A stretch of 21,046 bases of DNA from Cyanobacteria bacterium M_surface_7_m2_037 (lineage in GTDB: Bacteria > Cyanobacteriota > Cyanobacteriia > PCC-6307 > Cyanobiaceae): assembly GCA_016882585.1 (NCBI GenBank), contig VGPP01000014.1, forward strand, positions 1 through 21,046. Direction: 5' to 3'. A program made the translations under genes and the position numbers. Numbering within the stretch: the stretch's first letter is position 1; every line of letters starts with the position of its first letter. Below are positions 13,673 to 20,944 of this stretch, piece after piece. The notes below the pieces were generated by a model. It was not told the origin of the DNA. It worked only from the letters and a program-made list of their open reading frames with translations, and made no database searches.

Positions 13673-13872
13673 CATCCCCGTGCCTGGATCCACTCCTGCA
13701 GCAGCTGCTCGGGATCCACGCCCTCGAGCAATGCATCGGAAACAGCCGCTACCCGACGCAGCTGGGGCACCTGGCTGCGGACCTGCGCGATGGCGTGGTC
13801 AGGGTCCATCGCCCGCACCGGCTGAATACTGCAGCGCTCCTGATCGCAGAAGAACACGGAAAACGCTGCCAT
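13672..13872 (-). CDS. Hypothetical small protein, 66 aa
   Basis: From ATG 13870-13872 the protein reads AAFSVFFCDQERCSIQPVRAMDPDHAIAQVRSQVPQLRRVAAV and ends LLEGVDPEQLLQEWIQARG. It begins with an edge strand, then a helix pair, like small picocyanobacterial hypotheticals with a ferredoxin-like or ubiquitin-like half. The longer frame from 13992 adds 40 residues of Arg/Pro-rich sequence that look non-native. Family unknown; it converges on the terminator at 13650-13672. Confidence 0.65.
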   Translation of the reverse strand: MAAFSVFFCDQERCSIQPVRAMDPDHAIAQVRSQVPQLRRVAAVSDALLEGVDPEQLLQEWIQARG

Positions 13873-14145
13873 GCCTGGGGCCTTGAGGGGAAATGGGGTG
13901 GGCTGCGGTGTGAGGAGTGCAGCCCGGCGCCGCCGAGAGGACAAACCAGGGGGTGATGACCACGCCTGGTCCGTGAAGCGAGCACCGCTCACTCATGGCT
14001 CAGGCGCAGAGCAACCGCAAGTGCATTGGACGCGTTTGACACGCTTTCTGGCATCAACCGCGACAGACATGGCCGGTTTCCGTAACGACGGCTACCACTA
14101 GAGAGCAGGACCGGTCCATAGGTTCCGCTCAAGAATCCGATCGTC

Positions 14146-14325
14146 ATGCCAGCACCGTCGTGCACGCTTGAGAACAAGACGCTCACCGGGGAAGCCACCG
14201 CTGCAGGCGATGGCCTGCCGGTTCAGTTCAGCCAGGCCACAGCAGAAGGAGAACAGGCGATCTCGCTGCGACCCATGGCTCCGTTGCCCGCCGGGCAGAT
14301 CTCTTACAGAACGATCACCTGGTAG
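14146..14325 (+). CDS. 59-aa peptide, family member B (paralogue at 6072)
   Basis: The frame from ATG 14146 to TAG 14323 encodes a 59-residue peptide whose last 33 residues align without a gap to the peptide at 6072. They share QATAEG, a central A, P and G at the same spacing, and the ending ISYRTITW (against VSYKTTSC). At DNA level an 18-base stretch (CCAGGCCACAGCAGAAGG) is identical. The N-terminal parts differ, and this copy has one Cys near its start. There is no membrane segment. The ribosome binding site is weak (AAGA). No family is recognised. It converges with the exported-protein gene at 14378. Confidence 0.6.
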   Translation: MPAPSCTLENKTLTGEATAAGDGLPVQFSQATAEGEQAISLRPMAPLPAGQISYRTITW

Positions 14326-14377
14326 CGAGACCAGTACCTCAAGCAACTGGTGAAGTGCAGCAGGTAGGAGGGCGGCA

Positions 14378-14734
14378 CTACTCCGCTGTGAACCAGCTGT
14401 GCACCACGCCATCACTTGCTGCACCAGGGGTGATGACAACGGCCAACTGCTCATGATCGCGTCGGTAGTCGTACCGGCAAAAGCCCATGCCCGTGCCGGA
14501 GCAGGCGCTCAGGCTCGCCAGGTTGTTCCCGGCGCGTTCCCGCTCAAACGGCAGCGGCTCCTGCTCTGGCTGCGGTGACCAGCCAGCTACCAGAAGACGA
14601 GCATTCACAACGGCGATCGGTTCGTTAACCGCCAACGCAGGGGCTTCTGCGGGGTCGCCACCGGAGCGGACAGCTTGTGTGAGCGCCATTACGGCCACGG
14701 CTGCAGAGAGCCCGAATACAAGACGCCCCACCAT
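14378..14734 (-). CDS. Exported hypothetical protein, about 118 aa
   Basis: From ATG 14732-14734 the protein starts MVGRLVFGLSAAVAVMALTQA, a signal peptide with a basic start and a hydrophobic core. The mature part contains NEPIAVVNARLLVAGW, an acidic/Pro stretch and ASLSACSGTGMGFCRYDYRRDHEQLAVVITPG with two Cys that could pair in the periplasm. A longer start at ATG 14777-14779 adds 15 residues (MRGARGHVVRDSLQA) and cannot be excluded. Neither has a good ribosome binding site. No family is recognised. The malic-enzyme remnant lies on the other strand just beyond its start. Confidence 0.62.
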   Translation of the reverse strand: MVGRLVFGLSAAVAVMALTQAVRSGGDPAEAPALAVNEPIAVVNARLLVAGWSPQPEQEPLPFERERAGNNLASLSACSGTGMGFCRYDYRRDHEQLAVVITPGAASDGVVHSWFTAE

Positions 14735-14817
14735 CGCCTGGAGGCTGTCCCTGACGACATGGCCGCGTGCTCCTCGCATCGATTGGATTTCAGCAACAAC
14801 ACGCGAAGGCGAGGGTT

Positions 14818-15020
14818 GAGGCCAGGGTTGTTTTCAGATTGGCTCGAGAGCATCGAGCAGAGCCTGCAGAGGGGCAAATCGACCTGCAAACCGTGGTTGA
14901 ACAGGTGAAGCCCACCGTGTTAATCGGGACGTCAACCGTGGCCGGAGCCTTCACACAAGCAGTCGTCGAAACAATGGCGCGCCATCGCGAGCGGCCGCTG
15001 ATTCTGCCGCTCTCCCACCC
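14818..15020 (+). pseudogene. Remnant of a malic enzyme gene
   Basis: Malic enzyme decarboxylates malate to pyruvate. The frame here encodes VKPTVLIGTSTVAGAFTQAV followed by VETMARHRERPLILPLSHP, which matches the conserved block of NAD(P)-malic enzymes (K-P-T-x-L-I-G-x-S, G-x-F-T-x-x-V, R-P-x-x-x-P-L-S-N-P). About 40 further codons precede it. Before that the frame loses similarity, and a neighbouring frame around 14810-14850 (GLFSDWLESIE) may be a frameshifted continuation. After LSHP the match stops at 15020, exactly where an IS3-type end begins. The enzyme is normally over 400 residues, so this is a decayed internal fragment with no function. Confidence 0.8.
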
Positions 15021-15024
15021 TGTC

Positions 15025-15070
15025 AGGCGACAGCGAAAACTGGGCCAGAGGCGACACGAAAACTGCGCCA
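15025..15070 (+). repeat. Two tandem subterminal repeats at the IS3 end
   Basis: Units of 23 and 22 bases with the shared form AGGCGACA(G)CGAAAACTGxGCCA lie at 15025-15047 and 15049-15070. Repeated motifs next to the terminal repeat are typical transposase-binding sites. They are not present in the same form at the other end. Confidence 0.6.
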
Positions 15071-15118
15071 CCCGATGGCCCTTTCCTCCAGCAGTGATGC
15101 CCGTCTGATCACAGCTGA

Positions 15119-15553
15119 TCAGCCGAGGGTGGCGGATTCGCTCAGCGCCCATAGAGCAGGCCCGATAGCCTGTCTGGAGGGCGTGATGCAGACGCCGGAG
15201 GAGGTGGCGCTGCCGCGGCGCTGCACCTGCTGGTGCGCGTGCAACACGCGGTACAGGCTGCTCTCGGAGGCCAGATAGCGGCCCTGATCCGCCAGGTCGG
15301 GCACGATCTGCGCCGGCGGCAGTGCGGCGTACTGCGGCTGGTTGCACACGGCCAGGATCTCCTGGCGCTCCTGCTCGCTCAGGCGGTGCGGCACATGGCG
15401 AGCGCTGCCCTTACGGCGATCACCACCGCGGGAGCAATCGCCCTCCTCACAGGCCCCATCACAGGCTGCGAACTGGCGTCTCCAGCGCTGCAGCGTGCGC
15501 AGGCTGATCGCCATCCGCTCCGCCACACGCACCGCCGTGGCACCAGCTGCCAC
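15119..15553 (-). pseudogene. IS3-family OrfB, truncated (catalytic domain lost)
   Basis: The protein starts in the orfB frame with AERMAISLRTLQRWRRQFA, a helix-turn-helix. It then has the HTH_21-type region RLSEQERQEILAVCNQPQYAALPPAQIVPDLADQGRYLASESSLYRVL, characteristic of IS3 OrfB. After about residue 115 the sequence turns unrelated and stops at 15119, so the rve integrase domain with the DDE residues (about 150 residues) is gone. The frame is open upstream through the end of orfA, so translation probably began by frameshift from orfA. It cannot transpose on its own. Confidence 0.8.
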
Positions 15554-15600
15554 AGCGCCATCGAGGATCTCCAGCGCCCTCCGGCGATCCGCCGCGGAGG

Positions 15601-16107
15601 TCAGTCCTCCTCGACCTCTCCCCAGAGGGCCTGCATCTTTTTTGTCACCAGCAGCAGCGCCGCCGCCTCTGCCAGGGCTTTCTCCTTCTTGCGCAGCTCC
15701 TTCTGCAGCCGCTTGATCTCGCGCTGGTCCTGAGCGCGGAGCTTCTCCAGCTCCCTCTGTTCTCTCAGCGTCAGTACCGGCTTCTCATTGGCATCCTGCG
15801 ATGCCTGCCGCCAGCGCTCCACCTGCTCCGGGTACAGGCCCCGCTCCCTGCAGTAGGCACTGAGCTCGGTGGCGTTCAGTCCAGCGGTCTCCAGCACCAC
15901 CGTGAACTTGTCGGCAGCGCTCCAGCCCTCGGGGTCCTTCTGCGATGCCGGCACCACCTCCCCCTCCAGCCGCCAGCTCTTGCGCCAAGCGTAGAGAGTG
16001 CAGATGTGAATGCCCGTCTCCTCTGAAATCCGCGCCACGCTCTGACGAGCGGGCGGACTCATCCGCTTCCTGATGTCAGCTTTGACAGCCTCGCTGTAAC
16101 GCCGCAC
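15601..16107 (-). CDS. IS3-family OrfA transposase subunit
   Basis: This 168-residue protein supplies DNA binding for IS3 transposition. It has two helix-turn-helix parts (about 5-45, RRYSEAVKADIRKRM to ICTLYAWRKSW; and about 60-105, FTVVLETAGLNATELSAYCRERGLYPEQVERWRQ). A long coiled coil follows (about 115-160, LREQRELEKLRAQDQREIKRLQKELRKKEKALAEAAALL), as in IS3 OrfA dimers. The start is GTG 16105-16107 with GGAG seven bases upstream. Near its end the gene has an A6G slippery run (15637-15643) for a -1 shift into orfB. The copy appears intact. Confidence 0.88.
   Translation of the reverse strand: MRRYSEAVKADIRKRMSPPARQSVARISEETGIHICTLYAWRKSWRLEGEVVPASQKDPEGWSAADKFTVVLETAGLNATELSAYCRERGLYPEQVERWRQASQDANEKPVLTLREQRELEKLRAQDQREIKRLQKELRKKEKALAEAAALLLVTKKMQALWGEVEED
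15637..15643 (-). promoter_or_regulatory. A AAA AAG slippery heptamer for -1 frameshift
   Basis: On the minus strand the orfA codons ACA AAA AAG contain the heptamer A-AAA-AAG in the correct phase. A -1 slip there enters the orfB frame, which is open from this point to 15119. IS3-family elements use this mechanism to make the OrfAB fusion transposase. Confidence 0.65.
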
Positions 16108-16122
16108 TACTCATCTCCATAC

Positions 16123-16173
16123 GCCCCCGCCGTGGTCCAAAGTACGGGCGACAACTTTCCTGACGGCGGGGGC
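16123..16173. repeat. 11-bp perfect inverted repeat at the outer IS3 end
   Basis: GCCCCCGCCGT at 16123-16133 pairs with ACGGCGGGGGC at 16163-16173 across a 29-base loop. It straddles the proposed right terminus upstream of orfA. Such a hairpin may limit read-through transcription into the transposase gene; that role is a guess. Confidence 0.6.
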
Positions 16174-16353
16174 CCATGCCCGCAGCGGCGATCAGGGGGC
16201 GATCTGCGCTGCAATTGGATCGTCCCAAGCCGCGGTGACGAGCCTGGGGTTTTGGCTTTGGTCCAGCCTGGGGGACGCCGGCGCTAAGAACTCGGTGATC
16301 TCTGCAGTCAGGCAGCTGGAGAGAGGTCCGCCTGGCCCTTGTGGATCGCCCAA
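16174..16353. other. Short gap with no gene
   Basis: No frame here is convincing. A plus-strand frame reads GAKNSVISAVRQL, which might be the other side of the disrupted malic-enzyme gene, but the likeness is too weak to call. No clear terminator follows the hydrolase gene. Confidence 0.4.
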
Positions 16354-19092
16354 TCAGCTAACTCTTTGCCCCATCGTCGCGGTTCCAGCAGGGCCCCGTG
16401 CCAAGACTTCGTCCTGGGAGAAGAGTGAAAAGAAGTGGATCAGGTTGGCGACCGTGCCGCTCCAGCCAGTCTGGTGGCTGGCGCCAATGCCGGCTCCGTT
16501 GTCGCCGTGGAAGTATTCATAAAACAGCAGATGGTCTTGCCAGTGGGGATCAGACTGGAAGGTTTGCTGACTCCCGAAGACGGGTCTCAGCCCAGCTTCA
16601 TTGCGCGTAAAGATCGAGACCAGCCTGTGCGCGAGATTCTCAGCGATTTCATAGAGGTTCGCCATCTGGCCACTGCCTGTGGGAAATTCCACCTTGAAGT
16701 CTTTTCCGTAATACGTAAAGGAGACAACCAAGGAGCGGATGATCAAGGCATTGACTGGCATCCAGATCGGTCCGCGCCAGTTGCTGTTGCCACCAAATAG
16801 CCCCGAATCAGACTCGGCAGGCAGGTATCGGACAACATATTCTTGCCAATTATGTACAAAGCGATAGGGCTCAGATTCGTATCGCTTTGAGATGGAGCGA
16901 ATGCCATACTCACCCAAAAAATCATCAGGATCGAGCATGATCTTCAAAACGCGCCGGAGATTGTTTTCATTGAGAGCTGACATCATGTACCGGCTGGCAT
17001 GACCCTCAAGCCTGACATCATGAAACGAACCACGATGATCTGGATATTTAGCCTGGAGCTGGCGTGCAATCCCCCAAAGGTCATACTGTTCTTTCGCATC
17101 TTTTTCGAACACTTGAACAGCGCACAATGGAATCAGGCCGACCATTGACCTTACCTTGAGACGCGTTGAGCTGCCGTCGCTTTTGCGAAGCACGTCATAA
17201 AAGAATCCATCCTCTTCGTCCCACATACTCGCACTCGCATTGCGATTGGTCATCGCATAAGCGATAGCGAGAAAATGCCGCATAAACTTGGCTGGATAGT
17301 CGCGATATGCGTCGTCTTGCTGTGCCAGCTCAACGGCGATTTGCCCCATGGTCTGCGCATAAAAGGCCATCCACGCCGTGCCATCCGCTTGCTCCAGGCT
17401 GCCACCCATCTCCGGGGATTCGGTGCGATCAAAGAGGCCGATGTTATCAAGACCGAGGAAACCACCCTGAAAAATGTTGTTGCCGTTGACATCTTTTCGA
17501 TTCAGCCACCAAGTAAAGTTGATGAGAAGTTTGTGAAAACTTCTTTTCAGCCACTGATAATCACCTTTGCCGCTGAGTCGCTCGTCGGCCAAGTAGACGA
17601 CATAGGTTGCCCAGGCATGCACGGGTGGATTCACGTCACCAAAGTTCCACTCGTAAGCAGGAATTTGCCCATTAGGGTGGAGGTATTGATTACTCAGCAT
17701 CAAGCTGAGCTGTTGTTTGGCAAAACTGGGATCCAGCCAAACGAATGTGGTGGCGTGAAAGGCTAGATCCCAAGCCGCATACCAGGGGTATTCCCATTTA
17801 TCGGGCATGGAGATGACATCACAGTTGTTCATGTGATGCCACTGCTGGTTCCTGAAACTCTGGGCATTGTTGTCACCCAGTGGATCAATGCCGCGCTGCT
17901 GGAGCCAAGGCGAGATGTCGTAGTTGTAGAACTGTTTTGACCACAGCATGCCTGCCATGGCTTGCCTAAACACAAGTTGTTGCTCGGTACTCAAGCCAGC
18001 TGGCATCACACAGGCGTAAAATGCCTCACAGTCCTGTTGCCTGCGCTCCAAGATCTGATCAAAGCCTTGAGCGGCATCGCTGGTATATGTTTCAGTTACT
18101 GATTGACTGAGCCGCAACCGGATTGTGCTGGAGGCATGAGCACCAATCGCGAGGTTGTAGATCGCCGCTGCTTTGGTGCCTTGCTCGGCTGGGTTCACCG
18201 CTGCTGTTTCGCCATGCACCACATAGCGGTTGATGCCGCATTTGGTGTATGGGGATTGGTTGGGTTGTTGGAACAGGCGCTCGGTGTTGGTTTCGTTGTC
18301 GGTAAAGACAAGCTCATCCGCGCCATGGCAGGTGAGGGTGAACATACCGAGCTCAGGGTGGGCCGCATCCAGCATGGCTGGGCCTGCTTCGCTGGACCGT
18401 CGGCTGATTAAGGGCTTAGGGCTGCTCCCGTCGGCCCACGTGTTGCGAAACCAGAGCGTAGGCAAAACAGCCAGCTTGACCGTTTGCGCGGAGCGGTTGT
18501 GCACCGTGATCTGGATCAGGAGATCCTCTGGGCCGGCTTTGGCGTATTGAACTTCAACATCGCAATACTCGTTATTGTCAAAGATCCCTGTATCGATCAG
18601 TTCATATTCTTGTTCGTATCGCGTTCTGGCTTTGTTGGTGGCGACGAGATCGTCGTATGGGTAAGCATTGAGTGGATATTTGTAGAGGTAACGCATGTAG
18701 GAATGCGTTGGGGTCGAATCCAGGTAGTAGTAGTATTCTTTAACGTCTTCTCCGTGGTTTCCTTCGCTATTGATGAGGCCAAACAAGCGCTCTTTAATGA
18801 TCGGATCTTTGCCGTTCCAGAGGGCCAAGGCGAAGCAAAGCCGCTGGTGGTCATCGCTGATGCCGGCCAGGCCATCTTCACCCCATTGGTAGGCACGTGA
18901 TCTGGCCTGATCGTGACTAAATGACTCCCAGGCATTGCCATCGGGGCTGTCGTCTTCTCGCACTGTGCCCCATTGCCGTTCGCTGAGATAGGGCCCCCAC
19001 TTTCTCCATGGCTGTTGGCCTTGGTCAGCTTCCGCAAGCCGTTGGTGCTCAGGCGAAAGAGCTGTTGGGGCTTGCGTCTGAGAGTCCGCCAT
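16354..19092 (-). CDS. GH63-type glycoside hydrolase (MGH1-like glucosidase)
   Basis: This 912-residue protein is a large cytosolic glycoside hydrolase of family 63, which contains alpha-glucosidases, mannosylglycerate hydrolases and glucosylglycerate hydrolases. A beta-sandwich N-terminal part (about 30-330, PWRKWGPYLSERQWGTVRED, DGLAGISDDHQRLCFALALWNG) precedes an (alpha/alpha)6 barrel. In the barrel WEYPWYAAWDLAFHATTF places D442 where GH63 has its general acid. PAYEWNFGDVNPPVHAWA lines the cleft, and YEYFHGDNGAGIGASHQTGWSG near the end (E859) is the usual closing motif, likely with the base. There is no signal peptide. Length fits the long bacterial subgroup, whose substrate is mostly unknown; glucosylglycerate or a similar solute is plausible. 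The MFS gene lies 35 bases upstream on the same strand. The start is ATG 19090-19092 without a clear ribosome binding site. One sampled line is 52% GC. Confidence 0.9.
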   Translation of the reverse strand: MADSQTQAPTALSPEHQRLAEADQGQQPWRKWGPYLSERQWGTVREDDSPDGNAWESFSHDQARSRAYQWGEDGLAGISDDHQRLCFALALWNGKDPIIKERLFGLINSEGNHGEDVKEYYYYLDSTPTHSYMRYLYKYPLNAYPYDDLVATNKARTRYEQEYELIDTGIFDNNEYCDVEVQYAKAGPEDLLIQITVHNRSAQTVKLAVLPTLWFRNTWADGSSPKPLISRRSSEAGPAMLDAAHPELGMFTLTCHGADELVFTDNETNTERLFQQPNQSPYTKCGINRYVVHGETAAVNPAEQGTKAAAIYNLAIGAHASSTIRLRLSQSVTETYTSDAAQGFDQILERRQQDCEAFYACVMPAGLSTEQQLVFRQAMAGMLWSKQFYNYDISPWLQQRGIDPLGDNNAQSFRNQQWHHMNNCDVISMPDKWEYPWYAAWDLAFHATTFVWLDPSFAKQQLSLMLSNQYLHPNGQIPAYEWNFGDVNPPVHAWATYVVYLADERLSGKGDYQWLKRSFHKLLINFTWWLNRKDVNGNNIFQGGFLGLDNIGLFDRTESPEMGGSLEQADGTAWMAFYAQTMGQIAVELAQQDDAYRDYPAKFMRHFLAIAYAMTNRNASASMWDEEDGFFYDVLRKSDGSSTRLKVRSMVGLIPLCAVQVFEKDAKEQYDLWGIARQLQAKYPDHRGSFHDVRLEGHASRYMMSALNENNLRRVLKIMLDPDDFLGEYGIRSISKRYESEPYRFVHNWQEYVVRYLPAESDSGLFGGNSNWRGPIWMPVNALIIRSLVVSFTYYGKDFKVEFPTGSGQMANLYEIAENLAHRLVSIFTRNEAGLRPVFGSQQTFQSDPHWQDHLLFYEYFHGDNGAGIGASHQTGWSGTVANLIHFFSLFSQDEVLARGPAGTATMGQRVS

Positions 19093-19127
19093 CGTGGGCC
19101 AGCGCTTCGCTGCATCTTGCCTGCACG

Positions 19128-20669
19128 CTACGACTGACCTTGGTTAGTTGGTTGTCCCAATGGGTGTTGTTGCCGATGGCCGATCACCAGCAAGAACAGG
19201 CTGATGGCACCAAGCAAGCCCACGATCAGAGCGACGCCCACCATGGTTCCCGCCAGCCCACTGGCGTAGGCCTCGCTCATCACCTGAATGGCGTTTGATC
19301 CTGCACCGCCAGGTTGGCTGAGCCTGCCTCCACTGAGGGCCTCCCGCAACAGGCTCTCGAGTTCGCGGCTCTGGATCGGGCTGGAGCCCAGCTGCAGCAT
19401 GCGAGCGCGCAGGCTGGCGAACCCGAAGCCGTTCACCATCGCACCGCTAGAGGCAAACCCCAGGGCGAAGCCCAACTGCCCGGTGGTGGTGCGAAAGGCC
19501 GTTACCGAACCGAGCGAGCGCGCCGGAGCTTCCTGTACGAACAGCGCCGCCTGGGGAACGGAGATCAAGCCGAAGCCCATGCCCACCAGCACCAACGCGA
19601 CGCCAAGCGAGCTGTAAGAACTCTCAGCGCGCACCAGCCCCAACAACAACAGTCCGATCACCAGGGATGCCATCCCTGCCGCCACCAGTTGTGTGGTGCG
19701 GCGGCCCGGCTGCATCACGCGCCCCGCGAGCACCACACCCACCCCTGCCGAGACGAGCAGGGGGAGCTGTGCCAGAGCCACCTGCCCCGTGCTGTAGCGC
19801 TGCACCAACTGCCAGAAATTGCTCGTTTGCAGTTGCACCACAGCCCAGGCGAAGTTGAAGGCAATCCCGCTCACGATCGCTGCCACAAAGCATCCGCGCC
19901 CATACAGCAACACCGGGAAGATCGGCTCCTGCCGCCGGCGCTCGATCAGCCCATGCAGCCCGAACAGCGCCACTCCTGTGAAGGTTGGTACCAGGAACTG
20001 GGGTGAGGTCACGCCGCTCACGGCATGGCTCACACCGCTTAGAACCAGCACCATCGCCCCACCGATGCTCACCAGGCCTCGCCAATCGGCTCTGAGCTCG
20101 TTGTTGGCGGGCATCTCCGGCAACAGCGATGGCAAGAACGCCAGGCAGAGCAGGGCGATCAGGGGCACCAATCCCAGGGCGAGGCGCCAGCTGCTGTCGG
20201 CCAACACCCCACCCAACAGTGAGCCGGCGAGGAAGGTGGCGAGGATCAGCAGATTCCACACTCCCAACGCCTTGCCCAGTTGTTGGGGTTGGCTCACGCA
20301 GCGCACAGCCGCAAACGACAGCACGAGCACACCGCCCACGGCGATGCCCGCCAGGGCTCGGCCCAGGAGAAACAGGGCTGCATGCGGCGCCGCCAGGGCG
20401 ATGCCATCCCCGGCGATCGCCAACGCCAAGGCGGCCATCAACACTTGCTTGCGCCTGAAGCGATCGCCCAGAAAGCCCAGCAGCAGCACAGTGGCTGCCT
20501 GAGCCAAGGTGGAGATGCTTGCGGCCAGAGCCAACGTGGCGCCATGCATCTCTAGAGACTGACTTGCCTTCACCAGTGCGGTGTTAGCCACAACGGGATC
20601 GATCAATTGCAGGCTGGCGAGAACACCGAGGAAGGGCACCGCCAGCGGCCTGCTGCGTCGATCGCTCAT
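19128..20669 (-). CDS. MFS transporter, DHA2 (14-TM) type
   Basis: This 513-residue inner-membrane protein has about 14 hydrophobic segments, the number typical of the DHA2 drug/solute efflux branch (EmrB/QacA-like). Motif A appears as GFLGDRFRRKQVL between segments 2 and 3. ALAGIAVGGVLVLSFAAVR matches the next conserved block, and SSWRLALGLVPLI fits the region around segment 6. A soluble loop lies near the C-terminus (about 425-470, QSRELESLLREALSGG). The start ATG 20667-20669 begins MSDRRSRPLAVPFLGVLASLQLIDP. Proton-coupled transport is expected. The downstream hydrolase, 35 bases away on the same strand, hints that the substrate is a sugar derivative or a product of that enzyme. It is GC-rich and carries two HIP1 cores. 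Confidence 0.9.
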   Translation of the reverse strand: MSDRRSRPLAVPFLGVLASLQLIDPVVANTALVKASQSLEMHGATLALAASISTLAQAATVLLLGFLGDRFRRKQVLMAALALAIAGDGIALAAPHAALFLLGRALAGIAVGGVLVLSFAAVRCVSQPQQLGKALGVWNLLILATFLAGSLLGGVLADSSWRLALGLVPLIALLCLAFLPSLLPEMPANNELRADWRGLVSIGGAMVLVLSGVSHAVSGVTSPQFLVPTFTGVALFGLHGLIERRRQEPIFPVLLYGRGCFVAAIVSGIAFNFAWAVVQLQTSNFWQLVQRYSTGQVALAQLPLLVSAGVGVVLAGRVMQPGRRTTQLVAAGMASLVIGLLLLGLVRAESSYSSLGVALVLVGMGFGLISVPQAALFVQEAPARSLGSVTAFRTTTGQLGFALGFASSGAMVNGFGFASLRARMLQLGSSPIQSRELESLLREALSGGRLSQPGGAGSNAIQVMSEAYASGLAGTMVGVALIVGLLGAISLFLLVIGHRQQHPLGQPTNQGQS

Positions 20670-20944
20670 GGTGTGGTTGGCGCTTGGTGACAGTCGGCCT
20701 CAATGTGATCGCTCTGGCGTGCGACCAGCAACAAAACCAGTCATGACGCTTCAGCAGATGACATCAAGTTCGGCTCACTCTCGCGGGGCCCTCTTGCTGC
20801 CAACGCAGTCGCGGGAGGATGCGCTGCGACAAGAACCAACGCCACACTTCCCTGCGGCGACAAGGCAATAGGTGATCACAACGTTGCTTGTAGCACTGGT
20901 CCCATTCAGCAAACAGTCACATCTGGTCAGATCCTGATCCAGGT
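20670..20944. other. Upstream region of the MFS-hydrolase unit, no gene seen
   Basis: The stretch separates the MFS start from the gene ending at 20945, both on the minus strand. A 42-codon plus-strand frame (20743-20871) is open but unconvincing. The promoter for the MFS gene should lie here, but I cannot point to a good -35/-10 pair. Confidence 0.4.

Larger units (their letters stand above)
15021..16165 (-). mobile_element. IS3-family element with truncated orfB
   Basis: The element contains orfA (15601-16107) and a shortened orfB (15119-15553) on the minus strand. The proposed ends are TGTCAGG at 15021-15027 and CCTGACG at 16159-16165, a six- to seven-base inverted match (GTCAGG). The left end is fixed well because a malic-enzyme coding fragment stops there. 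The right end is less certain, and no target duplication is seen. Because the DDE integrase domain is missing while both ends seem present, this looks like an internally deleted, non-autonomous copy. Confidence 0.65.

Noticed and set aside
14790..15347. 185-codon minus-strand frame across the malic-enzyme remnant and the IS3 end
   Set aside because: The plus strand shows real malic-enzyme similarity over the same bases, and the minus frame has Arg/Cys/Ser-rich random-looking sequence.
19314..20502. Plus-strand frames of 230 and 227 codons over the MFS gene
   Set aside because: They are antisense to a clear 14-segment transporter and show no domain of their own.
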